Origin: Polytrichum commune
Taxonomy: Eukaryota; Streptophyta; Polytrichopsida; Polytrichales; Polytrichaceae
DNA: 64,000 bases
NCBI GenBank assembly: GCA_950295325.1
Contig: OX485808.1
Span: 19,052,527 to 19,116,526 of the forward strand
Reading direction: 5' to 3'
Shown here: positions 21,806 to 32,876 of the stretch, piece by piece
Layout: each line of letters begins with the position of its first letter
Numbering within the stretch: position 1 is the first letter of the stretch
Notes under the pieces: model-generated
Told to the model about the DNA's origin: nothing
Database searches by the model: none
Seen by the model: the letters and a program-made list of their open reading frames with translations, nothing else
Program-made: the position numbers and the translations under genes

Positions 21806-24612
21806 CTCACGTTTTGTTTAATTAGGTCCACGGAGCATTACCATGTTAAGGACAACCTCCCCGCGAAGTTGCTTTGCATTCGGACGTTTGGAAAGATGAA
21901 GCTGGAGGAGTTTAAGGACCTCCTTTCCATGGCGGACTACAAGATGTGCGAGACCAAGATGGTCAATGGTCCTACTTGGTATCCCTTGACATTAGACGTC
22001 TTTGTCAAATTCCTATACAAGGTAATTTGCTTTCTTTATTTTCCTTAATTCCCCTTCCCCCTTGTTTATGCCCGTTCCTTATTTTGTTCTTGGTTTGTTC
22101 CAAAGGAAGATATCCGCCGCGGCTGATACCGCAGGTCCGCAGCAAGGTTGTACCGTGAGAAAACTCCCGAGGCTCTCAGGTCCGCTCCTGAAATTTGGGA
22201 TGCTATGACAAAAGCCCAAGATAGGTTGATCAAAACCATTCGATCTCGAAACTTTGAGAAGTTTATTTCCGTCGCCCACAAGGACAACGGTGATGACTTC
22301 TTCCTCGAGGTGCCTCTCCTATCTTTGCTTATTCATTTTTTTTCTCGCTTTTCTATACACGTGGTTGTACTTAATGTTTCTTTCTTTTTCTTTCTGTGGC
22401 AGATTGACCGTCATTTCTCCACCTTCCTCGTCACGGACATGACAATACAGAAACTCCAAAAGGTGGCCACCACACATGTGGATGCCCATTTCAAGGCCAA
22501 GTGGCTTAGGTGGTGGAACTCCTCTGCCGAGGTCAAAGAACACAACAAATTTCCTTCGGCTCTCCCTCTCAGAGAGAAAATCCTCGAAAACTGGCTTAAC
22601 AAAGCTTCTTTTTGGGCTCAGGTGCATCTCTATCTTTTTCCTCCTTCATTTTCATTCCTTCCTCTACTTGTAGTTTCTAATCATTCTTTTTCTGTTCATA
22701 GTTGGAGAAGGGCGTCGGGGCAGAAATTGCTTCGTTTGAAAATGAGAGTTCCGTCGAATCGATTGGGGTTCTACTCAGGATATTTTGCAACCCGCCAATT
22801 ATGTTGAGCATTGGAGGCTCATTTTGTGGGACAAGGCTTTCCGGGTGTATTTTGACGACAAAGGCGATTTGAAATTTGTTAAAGACATTGATCTCATGGA
22901 GTTTGACGAGGGCCCCATCGCAATCAAACGCGTCGCATACCGGTAATTGTTTGAGTTTTCATTTGCTATAAATGTTCTTCATTTCCTATCCCCGCAAATT
23001 TCTTCTCTCATGTTCTTCATTTTCCAGGTACATTCACCGGGAGCTTGTTGTGAAGAATGCTTTGCCTTCTTCGTGTTTGCCCACTTCCCTTCTAGATTGG
23101 GTCGATGTCAACTCCAATCTTTGTGTGTATATGGCCATGCAACTTGCCAAATTCCCCCACGTGCACTTGGTAGCCGGTGGTTGGTACTTGGATTGCTCCC
23201 GTGGATTTGCGCCCGATGTAGAAGAATCCCTTTACAATAGCCTTGTTACGTCTGCCCCTGAGGTGGTTGAACTAGAGAAAGAGCCAGAAGAAGATAATCC
23301 TGCTCCTCCATCCATTGAGAAGGATGTTGCGCCTGTCAAAGCTAAGGCCAAGGGTAGGAAGGTTGTCCCCCTTGCCTCTTCTCAAGTTTCTACTCGTTCT
23401 TACACTAAGGCTTCCGTTCCACTCATTGTTGCTCCAGCCACCACCGTGGTTGGAAGTCCTTCCGCCACCCCTTCTGCCCCTTCCCCCGATCCTGTTGCTG
23501 CTCCTTCCCATAGCGGTGGTACCATCCCGTCTGTGCCTCGCAAGAGAAAGGCTGTTGCACCGGCTACTTCTGCGACTTCGTCGGAGAGGTCATCTAGTCT
23601 TTCATTGATTGAGAATGTGGACATGGGAGACCTCATTGAGGATCTCATGAAGACCAAGGTTCCCCCTCCCGCCTATCGCCGCATACAAGACTTCCTAACT
23701 AAGGTTTGTATGCCTTTCTCTTTCTTTATCCATTCATTGATTGTGTTTCATCATTCGTTGTTTTTTATTGATGTTATTGGGGTTTTCCCTTCTCAGGTTG
23801 GAGCGGGCCGAACTCATCCAAACACTAAGCCTAATCTTCATACAGGCATTGACCTAATCTTTGCCGATGTACCTGAGAACTTGCGTGTGCCGAACATCCC
23901 GGCCTCATCCTCGGATGTTCCTCACTGGAACAAGCGCTCTTCTTCTTATTTCGAGGTTTTGTTCGCTTTTGCCAATGTCAACCTCCATGACGACGGCGTC
24001 ATCGTCTTTGCTCACGCCGCAAATCCTAAGGTCTCTAGATCAATTCACGACTGGGCACACACGGAGGAATTTTATGTTGCCGAAGATTGTTTTGGCATGA
24101 GTGACCTCGATCTCCAATCGCCTACTAATCCATCTGAATTGGTAATTCCTTCTAGGCTTCATCGATTTTCATTCCTACCTTATTTCTTTCATTTGTGTTT
24201 TCCTAATTCTTGCGTTTAAAATTTCTGTAGACTCGCAAGTTCTTCATCCAGGTGTTTGTGCGTAATCGGTCCGTTTTAAATGTCCGCACCTCGGACTTCG
24301 AGGACATGGGTTACAATCTCAAACGACATGGTTGGCTCAACAGCTTCACCGATGTGAAGAACCAATCCGTGAGGGATGACGGGGTGCCTTGGAGAGGTGC
24401 TCAAGAAAAGTGCCCCGAATTTTTCTCGATCATTTTCTCCGCCCTCACGGACAAAGACGACATTATATTGAATTGGCAGTATGGCGTTGGTTCGTTCTTC
24501 TTATTTTAGTTTTACATTTCATTGTTTTTTATGTTTTATTTTCTTTGAATTTCATTCGTTGCCCATTCATTTTTTTATCCTCACCTATTCGCATTTTGTT
24601 GTTCTAGGAGGT

Positions 24613-25582
24613 TGTCGCGCACCTCTCCATGAGGAGTGCCCGAAACACCATGGGCACAAGGGGGACCCCGGAGTGACACCCGGGACTTGTGGCGCCGTTG
24701 GTGAGAGGGCCCAAGTGATCCTAGTGTGGGTGAGGGCCCCGGGCGTTGGGAACGCCTCCCACCCACGGAGACTAGGAGGCACAAGGGTAAGGCCATGAGC
24801 TATGCGTAGCTCATGGCGTGGTGATTCTAGAATGCTCAAGAACACCTCAATCGGAGGTGTGAGCTAGGAGTTATGGCCATTTGAGTGGGGCGCTGTCCCG
24901 GGACAGCGCCCTGGTACAGCAGTGCCTGGGAGTGATTCCCGGGACTGCCAAGGTTCAAACAGGCATAACTTCCTCACCACTTGCCCCAATGGGGCAAGTG
25001 AGGAGTGCATCGGCATCTACGTGAAGCGTAGATGAAGATGGAGTGGTCAAGTGTTAGCATCAGACATCATACAAGGAAGTTATGATGGTCTGAAGCTGTG
25101 GGGGCTTCTAGGCCCAGCGGCTAAGGGAAAATGTCCACTTGGCCCCAACTCTTGGTAGAGACAAGAGGTTGGTTGACGGTGGGGTAGGGGCCCCGGGTAG
25201 AGTCCTAGAGGCTTATATGGGTGAGGTGGTGTGGCCTCACCCACCCGAGGCCAAACGGCAAGGCGTCCATGGGCATTGGCCCATTGTGAGGCCATAGTTG
25301 CCTAGTATGGTTCGGGTTGTTGTAGTGTTGCTCCGGCAATGCGATGATCAACATAGGATTGGGCTTCCATGGATGGAAGTCCACATCTAAGGAATGGTTA
25401 CCGATTAAGGGGTGAGTCCCAAAAGCAAAGTAGGAGGGTTGGTTCCCTCCTATGAACTATAAGGTCCGGGGTAGGAGGAGCTAACCATTAGCATGGCGGA
25501 ATGCGAATGGTTAGCGCTCGTAACCTTTGCTAGAATTGAAAATTGGCAAGATTGTCAAGGGGGCTTAGCAAGGGTTGCGACA
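24613..25582 (-). mobile_element. Solo LTR, family 1 (970 bp), inside gene A
   Basis: It is inverted relative to 1210-2183: it starts TGTCGCGCACC and ends GGTTGCGACA. It interrupts a gene A exon in the glycine turn of the proposed methyltransferase motif I. The flanks are GAGGT and CTTGT. Removing the LTR plus exactly five bases restores the frame (GG then SIIACR, matching GG-SITACR in the second gene copy). A 5-bp duplication with a decayed right copy is therefore likely. Confidence 0.88.
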
Positions 25583-26329
25583 CTTGTTCCATCATTGCTT
25601 GCCGCTTCATTCAACGCCATATTGTGGCGCTTGAATAAGACATTGATGTCTTCAAGTCCATCCTCCTCCCCATTCGTGAGCCTGAGCAAAAACACACCTC
25701 TCAACACGCCGCCCCTCAACGATGCTCCGTTTTTGCTCCTCCTCCCCGAAAGATGGCGAAGCGCAATTTCGATTTGCTGTATGCGTAAGTTTGATTTGCT
25801 GTATGCGTAAGTTCGTTCTTAGCTTCTAACTCGTTTGAATTTCTATATTTTAGTTTTGAACATGTTCTCATTTTTTTCTCTCCCTATATGTGCAGAGTTC
25901 AAAATAAGAGCTCCATCCGCATCCTTAATTCGGACATGTTTGCAACGCCTTCGATGACGTTTGACCTTCCTTCCTATGCTGCTGAGTTTGCCCATCTCTT
26001 GGCAGAATCACCCTCTCCAGCTCCTATTCGCACCCGCCCTTTCAACAAACTAGTGTTGGATTTCCTAGATATAGAGGCCGAGCAAGGCGAGGATAGTGAT
26101 AGACTTGGTAGTCCAAGTATTTGACTAAGCCCCGTAAGTTAGAAACTTCCATTTTATATGTATTGGTTTTCATTAAGTCTTTTATGAGTTTATGTGTTGA
26201 ACTAGTTTGGTTGTACTAAAGAACCACAGGTATTGTGTTACTTTGATATAAGCCTAAAAAACATTTTGGAAATGTTATGAGTGTCTTTGATTTGTCTCCA
26301 ACATATGTGTTGTAATTTTTCTTAAAATC

Positions 26330-26372
26330 TGGTATGGGGGGGGGGTCTCGGAACCGAGAGGGGGGGTTTTTA
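26330..26372 (+). repeat. Single palindrome A site after gene A
   Basis: One isolated core, TCTCGGAACCGAGA, with flanking G-tracts and a GAAATCT-like lead lies just downstream of the gene A stop, beside an assembly gap. Confidence 0.8.
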
Positions 26373-26418
26373 GTTTAGTTGGACTTTGGAGAAGGTTTGG
26401 TAGTAAATGATTTTGCTT

Positions 26419-26618
26419 NNNNNNNNNNNNNNNNNNNNNNNNNNNNNNNNNNNNNNNNNNNNNNNNNNNNNNNNNNNNNNNNNNNNNNNNNNNNNNNNNN
26501 NNNNNNNNNNNNNNNNNNNNNNNNNNNNNNNNNNNNNNNNNNNNNNNNNNNNNNNNNNNNNNNNNNNNNNNNNNNNNNNNNNNNNNNNNNNNNNNNNNNN
26601 NNNNNNNNNNNNNNNNNN
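26419..26618. other. Assembly gap (200 N)
   Basis: The run of 200 unknown bases is flanked by a palindrome A site on one side and a tandem repeat on the other. Its round size suggests a placeholder of unknown true length. Confidence 0.99.
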
Positions 26619-27075
26619 AAAATTTCAAATTGTATGCTCTTGTATGTGAGGTTAAGGCCTTGGCCACAAATTTCAGATTGTTGGCTCTTGTGTGTGAGGT
26701 TAAGGCCTTAGCCAAGAATTTGTGATTGTAGGCTCTTGTATATGAGGTTAAGGCCTTGGCCACAAATTTCAGATTGTATCCTCTTGTATGTGAGGTTAAG
26801 GCCTTGGCCACAAATTTCAGATTGTTGGCTCTTGTGTGTGATGTTAAGGCCTTGGCCAAAAATTTGTGATTGTATGCTCTTGTGTGTGAGGTTAAGGCCT
26901 TGGCCAAAAATTTGTGATTGTTGGCTCTTGTGTGTGAGGTTAAGTCTTTGGCCAATGGCCAAACATATCAGATTGTTGGCTCTTGTGTGTGAGGTTAAGG
27001 CCTTTGCCAAAAATTTCAGATTGTATGCTCTTGTATGTGAGGTTAAGGCTCTTGTGAATTTTAAGCATTCTTGAG
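26619..27075 (+). repeat. Tandem repeat of about 53 bp (8-9 units)
   Basis: Each unit reads roughly GTGTGAGGTTAAGGCCTTGG, then CCAAAAATTTCAGATTG, then TTGGCTCTT. The last units are degenerate. It contains the near-palindrome AAGGCCTTGGCC but no palindrome A core. The frame rich in ALTSHTRAN on the minus strand is a repeat translation. Confidence 0.88.
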
Positions 27076-27176
27076 TCTTTGGGCTGAGGTTAAGTTCTTG
27101 GCCAAAATTTACTTAATTTTTGAGTTCATTTGTGTGCCTCATCATTTGTTCATCAGGTTGTGGAAGATCGCTCTAA

Positions 27177-27686
27177 TTGCACGTCATGGAGCCACTCGTA
27201 TTGCATCTAGACCTAGATGTACAATTGTCAGTCTTAGTTCCCAACTTATTGGTGGGTGCCGCAAATGTGGATACGGGCCGGGAGACGGTATTGGACACCC
27301 AACGTCGTTTGTCGCTAATCCACGATTTGAGGCTATGTTGCAAATCATGGAAAAATGTTGTGGATAAAAGTGTGGAGTACAATGCTCTTCGTTTGGCTCA
27401 ATATGAATACGCCATAGGTCCCAATGTAGACTTAAGGGTGTGTTTGCCACGCGAACATAACCTCATCACACAATTTCAAATGAACATGATGTGGTTCTCT
27501 CATAGCCGCCACGTCAGCTCAAAAATTTCGCGGAGGATTTTTATGTCGGACTTGGGGGATTTGTCATTGCGTTCATTGGCTAAGCTAAGGGATGAATTGG
27601 AGAGCTGCTGGTGTGCGGAGGAGTTCTATGGCATGATCTTTGAATCCTTTTACCCATATTGGACATGCCTGGCCGATAGGGTGTAG
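27177..27686 (+). CDS. F-box-like C-terminal fragment, 169 aa
   Basis: The frame opens at ATG 27177. Residues about 45-75 read RLSLIHDLRLCCKSWKNVV, which resembles the second half of an F-box (L...VCKSWRxxV). F-box proteins recruit targets to SCF ubiquitin ligases; nothing else in this ORF confirms that role. The rest has no motif I recognise. It lies between gene A and the right MULE end in the same orientation as gene A. It may be captured host sequence, a last exon of another transcript, or a decayed remnant. Confidence 0.4.
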   Translation: MHVMEPLVLHLDLDVQLSVLVPNLLVGAANVDTGRETVLDTQRRLSLIHDLRLCCKSWKNVVDKSVEYNALRLAQYEYAIGPNVDLRVCLPREHNLITQFQMNMMWFSHSRHVSSKISRRIFMSDLGDLSLRSLAKLRDELESCWCAEEFYGMIFESFYPYWTCLADRV

Positions 27687-27824
27687 ATGGAACTAAAGTA
27701 GAGGATGGTTGTATATAGCTACTTTAACTGAATACACATTTTTGTAAGTCTTGAGTTTGGCACCTAACTTCATGAACATTTTCTCGGCCAATCAAATATT
27801 TTGTGTATGGGAATTATTGAAATC

Positions 27825-28620
27825 CAGGGTTGTCTATTGTGTCGTGACGGAGGCTAATCCCGACATAATGTCGTGGCGTCACGACACGTATCTGTCACGA
27901 CATTATGCCGGATGCCGTTTTTATCCTGACGAACTTGAATTTTACCGTATTTTTTTTGTGTAATTACATTACCCCAATCAGGACACGTAGGATTTACGAT
28001 GTTCACGTATGGTGCCATGTCAGCAAAGTAGAGGTAAAGTGGGAAAAAAATTACTAGCGCCCGTCCCCCCCCCCCCGTTCCCCTCCCCCATCCGGCACCC
28101 ATCCGGCCCCCCATCCGGCCTCCATCCGCCCCCCCCCCCCCCAATCCGGCACCCGGCCCCCCCTAATCCGAACCCCCTCCCCCCCATCCGAACCCGGTCC
28201 CCCCTAATCCGAACCCGGTCCCCCCCCAATCCGAACCCCAATCCGGCCCCCATCCGGTACCCCATCCGGCCCTCCATCCGGCGTTCCCCCCGTCCGCATC
28301 CGTTCCCGCCCCCGTTCCCGTCCCCGTCCGCTCTGTTCCCCTCCCCCCCACACCCTCATTTGTCATATTTTACTACTTTGATTTTAACAGAATGATAAAC
28401 ACAAAGGCAAAATGATTTACCTGGCAAGGGAAATATGCACATCCACGTCGGATTTTTCTGCCACATTGGATGCCACCTTGGCAAGAAGGTAAGTATTTTA
28501 CCCACCCTACTAGCTTCCCCCTAGTATGACCCTACGTAGACCCTATTATGTCGTGACAGAGGGGTCCGCACCGACACGACACGTCATGACGGTGGCAGGA
28601 CGTCGCGATAGACAACCCTG
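27825..28620. mobile_element. Non-autonomous hAT element, 796 bp
   Basis: The ends are CAGGGTTGTCTATTGTGTCG and, inverted, CAGGGTTGTCTATCGCGACG. It is flanked by a perfect 8-bp target duplication TTGAAATC at 27817-27824 and 28621-28628. CAGGG termini with an 8-bp duplication are diagnostic of hAT. No transposase is present. The centre (28060-28345) is a C-rich minisatellite of CCCATCCGGC-type units with long C-tracts. Confidence 0.93.
28060..28345 (+). repeat. C-rich minisatellite inside the hAT element
   Basis: Irregular repeats of CCATCCGGC, AATCCGAACCC and CCCGTTCC are separated by runs of up to about 16 C. The opposite strand is G-tract rich and could form quadruplexes. Proline- or glycine-rich frames here are not genes. 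Confidence 0.9.
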
Positions 28621-28699
28621 TTGAAATCTAATCATACTTGGAAATAGTACCCTACCTACTTGGGGCAATTTATCACTTTGTGGAAATCATTTATGTACA

Positions 28700-29019
28700 C
28701 TTAAGTTGTTCATCATATGTTAATGTTTGATTTCAATTGCTGACATCAGCCCTAATTTAATATGAAACATTTGAAACCTAGACTATAGGATGTTTGAGAA
28801 CAAATGGAATCTTCCACGCCTATAGGATCCGTTGGTTTCTCGAACAATTCAGGGTTCTTATGTCTACGGGAATGGAGTGCCTTTCCAACAAATTGAATTC
28901 AAACTACCCCTAAATCCACGGAAATAGGCACGGCTTCTCCTAAAATTACCCAATAAAATCTAAATTTTCCCCTCTCCAATCACCGCTCTCCGCTCTACGC
29001 TCACACTACTAAGTTTCCC
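28700..29019 (-). repeat. Right end of MULE 1 (terminal and subterminal region)
   Basis: Read inward on the minus strand it runs GGGAAACTTAGTAGTGTGAG, then CGTAGAGCGGAGAGC, then about 270 bp. The same sequence, at roughly 85-90 percent by eye, starts at 39533 on the plus strand. The shared stretch includes GGGTAATTTTAGGAGAA and TCCTATAGGCGTGGAAGATT. It marks the end of MULE 1 and identifies the second copy. Confidence 0.85.
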
Positions 29020-29972
29020 TCCAAGTCCACAACAGGAGCTAACTTTTTCCGAATAGAACTCGGGGGAATATTAGGCTCACGTCCATACAATAACTGATAC
29101 GGGTTGTAGGATGCCAAAGAGGCTTGCCTACTAAATCGATAGCCCATAGCAATTCAAGGCAACATAAGGTCCCAATCCCGGTGGCTTCCCCGAAGTAATC
29201 CATACTTCCTCAAGCCATGCTTGGTTGTCTGAACAACCCGTTTAGCCAAGCCATCTGCCTCCGGATGATCCCGAGAGGTGGTACGGTGATCTATGAGCGC
29301 CTTAGTGCACAACTCCTCAAAAGCACCAAGGAACTCCCTCCCTTGGTCCGTCAACACCTCAGCCGGTGCTCCAAAACGTGCTAACACACGATCCAAAGAG
29401 GCGGCCGCGGCCAACTCTGCCGAGTTTTGGGGTAGAGCCACAAGCTCAATCCACTTGCTAAAATGCTCTACCATCACCAAAACGTACTTTGCTCCACGTG
29501 GTGTAACCACCAACGGCCCTGCAAAGTCCAGCGACCAACGGTAGCCCAATCCCATGATAGGTAAGGGCTATAACTGAGGTGATAAGGTGTTAAAGCTAGA
29601 CCTGACCTGGTCACAAACTTCACACCTCCCGACATAGGCAGCCACCTGCTGATACATGCCAGTCCACCAATATTAGCCACGCAACATCGAATGTGTCATG
29701 CGTATGCCAAAATGGCCAAGTTCCTCGTGCACTTGTCGCACCAAGGAGGCCCTCTGATCCGGCCTAGGAACAATACGCCTTGTCCCATCTGGCCACAATC
29801 GAAATAACAAACCGTTCTCCCAACGGAACCTTGTTATTCGATGTCCAATCCTATCCCTTTCCATTGCCGAAATAGACAAAGGAAATGTACCCTGTTGAAG
29901 CTTATGCAATACGGGAAGATCCTCCCATATATCCGCAATAGCTTGAGGCCGATCAGTCTCATCATCCGAGCC
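29020..29972 (-). pseudogene. Gypsy integrase (zinc-binding and catalytic core)
   Basis: This part reads H-x-L-GHFGIRMTHSML...CEVCDQ (HHCC zinc-binding), then SLDFAGPLVVT, VEHFSKWIELV and VLTDQGREFLGAF. A DHRTTSRDHPEADGLAKRVV segment continues the core; the usual glutamate of the D,D35E triad lies near the position reading EADG. A YNPYQLLYGREPNIP segment follows and the frame ends at the MULE junction. Stops at 29673-29675 (TAA), 29568-29570 (TAG) and 29154-29156 (TGA) are each one C-to-T change from CAA, CAG and CGA. The frame is otherwise continuous. The remaining C-terminus is at 5905-6003 and 2184-2641. Confidence 0.88.
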
Positions 29973-31604
29973 CTATATCGGAATCTCAACAAATGAACCA
30001 GAAAATAAAGTGAGGTAGGCAGCCGCATGCCAACCTGGAACCGCCTCTCGACCACAATCTCCATGCCACCTGGCCCCGGTCAAGTCCTCATCTGAAGGTC
30101 TTGGATTGCGTGAGAATCTATCTGCATCCATGCTGGTAATCCCAGCACAGTGTACCACCTCAAAGTCATACTCCTGGAGCAATAAAGCCCACCTGGCAAG
30201 CTTGCCATTAAGCTTATCCGACTCCATGAGCCACCGTAACGGCTGATGGTCAGTCACTAAAGTAAAGTGCTGACCATAAAGATACGGCCGAAAATGAGCA
30301 ATAGCCCATACCACCGCCAATGCTTCTCCCTCGTATGATGAATAATTAGCCTCCGCCGTGTTATTGCTTCGCGAAGCGTAAGCAACAACGTACTCCCAGC
30401 CAAAATCATCCTTCTGAGTGAGAACTGCTCCCAAACCCAATGAACTCCAATCCATATGCAACTGGAAAGATTTGGAGACATCTGGACGTCGAAGCACCAG
30501 AGCCGTACCCAGTTTCTGCTTCAATGTCTCAAACGCCTGTTGTTGCCCACGACCCCAAGTCCACGGTTGATCCTTACTCGTGAGAATGGTGAGAGGCTTG
30601 GCGATCAAGCTAAAGTTCTTGACAAATCGACGATAGTAATTCGCCAAGCCCAAGAAAGCACGAAGTCTCGGCACATCGACCGGTGCCGGGATCTTCTACA
30701 AGGCGTCCATCTTAGTTTGTTGTACACCAAGACCTCCTGGAACAATCATATGTCCCAGATATGCCAGCCGGTCATGGAAAAACTTGCACTTGCCATGGTG
30801 CAAGCGCAATCCCCACCGCCGTAATCCCTAAAAAACGGCTTGAAGATGCCTTACATGCTCCTGAGGTGTTTTGCTAAAGATGATCACGTCATCAATATAA
30901 CACCGAGCAAAAGGCAAGCCAGAGAGGACTTGGTCCATCACTCTCTGAAACTCAGCAGGCGCATTCTTGAGGCCAAATGGAAGAAACTTCCAATGGTATA
31001 GTTGATCTTTCCCATCATGATCAACTCCCCAAAATGCGGTCTTCACCCAATCTCCCGTAAGTAATGGAAGTTGGTGATATCCGGATCTCAAGTCCAAAGT
31101 GTTAAAGACCCGAGAAAATCCGATGGCATCGAATAACTCCTCCGGGATTGGCATGGGATATCGATCTGACTTGGTCTTCCGATCAACTAGACGGTAATCC
31201 CCACATATCCGTTTCTCCGTCCAATTGCCAAAGATATCCTTCTTTGATGGCATAACCGTAGCACAAGCATACTCCCCGTTGGAAAGTTCGATTAGTTTTG
31301 CTGCCAAAAGCTCTCGACAACGGGCATGAACGCCAATCCGCTCGGAAACACTGAGTCTATAAGGTCTCCGAAAAATGGGATGGTCGTCCTCCAACTGAAT
31401 GTGGATGGGTTTTCTTTAATAACCTTCAAGATCTTGAAGGCTAAAAACAAAACACCTACGGTACAAGCGAATAAATGCTCGTACCTTCCGGGCCTCAGCA
31501 CCAGTGAGATGAGGGCCCAATTCCAATGGCCAATCATCAAACTTTGTGGTCTCCCTTTCCACTAGAAGAGAGCCACTTGGTGCTGGCACGGACTCTAACT
31601 GCTA
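29973..31604 (-). pseudogene. Gypsy reverse transcriptase and RNase H
   Basis: The RT reads FNTLDLRSGYHQL, WKFLPFGLKNAPAEFQRVMD and the catalytic box CYIDDVIIFS (YxDD, here YIDD). RNase H follows with AYASRSNNTAEANYSSYEGE, TDHQPLRWLM and the tether region (LRAFLGLANYYRRFV). The order RT, RNase H, integrase is that of Ty3/Gypsy. Nonsense codons lie at 31602-31604, 31416-31418, 30828-30830, 30696-30698 and 29973-29975. Each is TAG or TAA where related elements have Gln, and I see no indel in the frame. The preserved frame with many stops suggests substitution decay without indels. Reverse transcription of element RNA in cytoplasmic particles was its original role. Confidence 0.92.
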
Positions 31605-32876
31605 ATGAGAGGAGGGGGCATTAACCATACCCCCAACCTCCGTGCTAGCAATAGAGTGCATTCCCTCTTCATCACCACCAATATGTGATGATGAAGCCAC
31701 CACCGGAGGTGAAGAAGCCAAAGCAGTATAAACTCGTTGAGCTCGGAGCTCCTCAATTACCTGCTGCTCGAATCGAAAGATTCGTTTGGCTTCTCCAACC
31801 CTGACATCAATTCCCTCTTTCATGGATGTGGACCGTTGTGCCCCCTGACCAGAATCCTCTGCCCCCAGAGACAATAACTGGTCACCATGATGTCGTTGCA
31901 ATGCAAGGCATAAACTAACAGTCCACACCATGGTATGGAGATCCATGGCTTGGCCCAATACGAAGCGTCGTTGGCCCTCAGAAAGGCCAGGAGCTGCGGT
32001 GGTACCAGTGCGGAAGCCCATGGCACGCTCTCGTTCATTAGCCAAGGGTTCGGCGTGGGTTTTGGTGTTAGCATTCCACACCATACCCGGCCCCCGATCG
32101 CGGAAGACGAATGACTGTGGAAACGTCATAAAGGTGGGAAAGGCCCTCCGTGGTGCCCCCACTTTGTTGACTAATGCCAACGGGGGTAAATCATCTCGAA
32201 CAACCGGCAAAGAGGTCCGGTTTGGATCCAAGATGTTATCCACCTTCTGATCAAAAGGTGGAGGTACTGCAAAAATTGCTGCAGCCAAAGTAGATGACGG
32301 TGCGAGGTTGGTCCAAATCCACCGAGGCCAGTGGACATAAGAACCAATGCTCGCGGCATCCACAAAAATGGGATCTCCAAGGTGTTGACGAACAAAATGA
32401 TCGCCTTCCAACACCTTGTCCCGAGAGTCTCCCAACAATGGTACATTCTCGAAGATATACCCTGGAGGGGTATGTTGGTGGGAAAACCACCACTGCATGA
32501 GGCGGATGAGGTCCCAAAATAGACTAGACCTAGGATCCTCTAGACCTCGGCCGGCTCCAGCACGTGAATGGCCCTAGCACGGCCATCCTACAATTACCAT
32601 ATCCACCGGACCCAAGTGTCGTAAGTCAGCCTCACTGATGAGTGTAACATCACGACGGAGACGTGAAAAACACCCACGAATGGCAGTTGGAGGTAACTGC
32701 TGGGGGTACAATACCATCAATTGGTGAATATGGTGACGAGCCACACGGGTGGACACTTGAGAGTTGTCCACATAGAAATACTGTCTAACCGTGAGGCCAG
32801 CCTCCAATACGGCCGCTAAGCCTGTGCCAATGCCCCCAAACAGTTCCACCAAAGTAATCCCCGCGTCTGGCGGTTG
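31605..32876 (-). pseudogene. C5 cytosine DNA methyltransferase domain inside the Gypsy polyprotein
   Basis: Motifs appear in canonical order, unlike the permuted DRM enzymes. Motif I is ELFGGIGTGLAA, the SAM-binding segment near YFYVDNS follows, motif IV is DMVIVGWPC with the catalytic PC, motif VI is ENV (YIFENVPLLG), motif VIII-like is HWPRWIWTNL, and the end reads ERERAMGFRTGTT and GQAMDLHTMVW (IX-X). It lies between protease and RT and is in frame with both apart from TAG codons at 32877-32879, 32574-32576 (directly after the catalytic PC, where Gln is expected) and 31602-31604. The enzyme class transfers a methyl group from SAM to cytosine C5. Retrotransposon-encoded cytosine methyltransferases have been described in dinoflagellates and the alga Klebsormidium. 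Whether this is the same family needs a tree. Confidence 0.87.

Larger units (their letters stand above)
16482..26124 (+). pseudogene. Gene A, copy 1: ParB-like / DNA amino-methyltransferase-like protein
   Basis: The exons I can phase are about 16482-16660 (start and end uncertain), 16711-17296, 21826-22021, 22106-22309, 22403-22621, 22702-22942, 23028-23703, 23797-24141, 24231-24489, 24608-25788 (LTR inside) and 25896-26124; the introns fit GT-AG. The second exon has a ParB-type core, EGNHRLTAW, in a GxHR setting. The 23.0-23.7 kb exon is Pro/Ser/Thr-rich with a PRKRKA nuclear signal. At 23.8-24.1 kb, DLIFADVPEN and NLHDDGVIVFAH resemble motif IV of beta-class N6A/N4C methyltransferases. The 24.4-25.6 kb region resembles motifs X-I, ending before a G-G-S-I-x-A-C glycine turn. 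ParB-methylase fusions are known from phages and bacteria; this assignment is by eye. Breaks are a CCCGATT triplication near 16855, TGA 22124-22126, a 1-bp deletion near 22758, LTR 24613-25582 and TAA 25636-25638. Confidence 0.6.
6004..29019. mobile_element. Giant Mutator-like element (MULE 1), 23 kb
   Basis: The element is bounded by a perfect 9-bp target duplication, TCCAAGTCC, at 5995-6003 and 29020-29028, the length typical of Mutator-like elements. Removing it restores the Gypsy integrase reading (KKLAPVVDL then DDPNIW). Both ends carry the inverted motif GTGAGCGTAGAGCGGAGAGC, starting about 16 bp inside each edge. The outermost 15-16 bp differ: AGGACG on the left, GGGAAACTTAGTAGT (inverted) on the right. 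Contents in order are an unknown ORF, a decayed MULE transposase (minus), tandem arrays, gene A (plus), an F-box-like ORF and a non-autonomous hAT. Three solo LTRs (10847, 15054, 24613), a foldback MITE and the hAT were added later; without these it is about 17.5 kb. It is very large for a MULE. A second inverted copy of its right end is at 39533. Confidence 0.8.

Noticed and set aside
26275-26955. ORF containing a run of X and ALTSHTRAN repeats
   Set aside because: It spans the 200-N gap and a 53-bp tandem repeat.
28009-28395. Proline-rich ORF and glycine-rich opposite frame
   Set aside because: These are translations of the C-rich minisatellite in the non-autonomous hAT.
6020-29004. MULE boundary at GTGAGCG with an 8-bp duplication ACTCCTAT/ACTACTAA (hAT type)
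   Set aside because: The 8-mers match at only 6 positions. A perfect 9-bp duplication lies 15-16 bp further out and restores the integrase frame, so the outer boundary is right.
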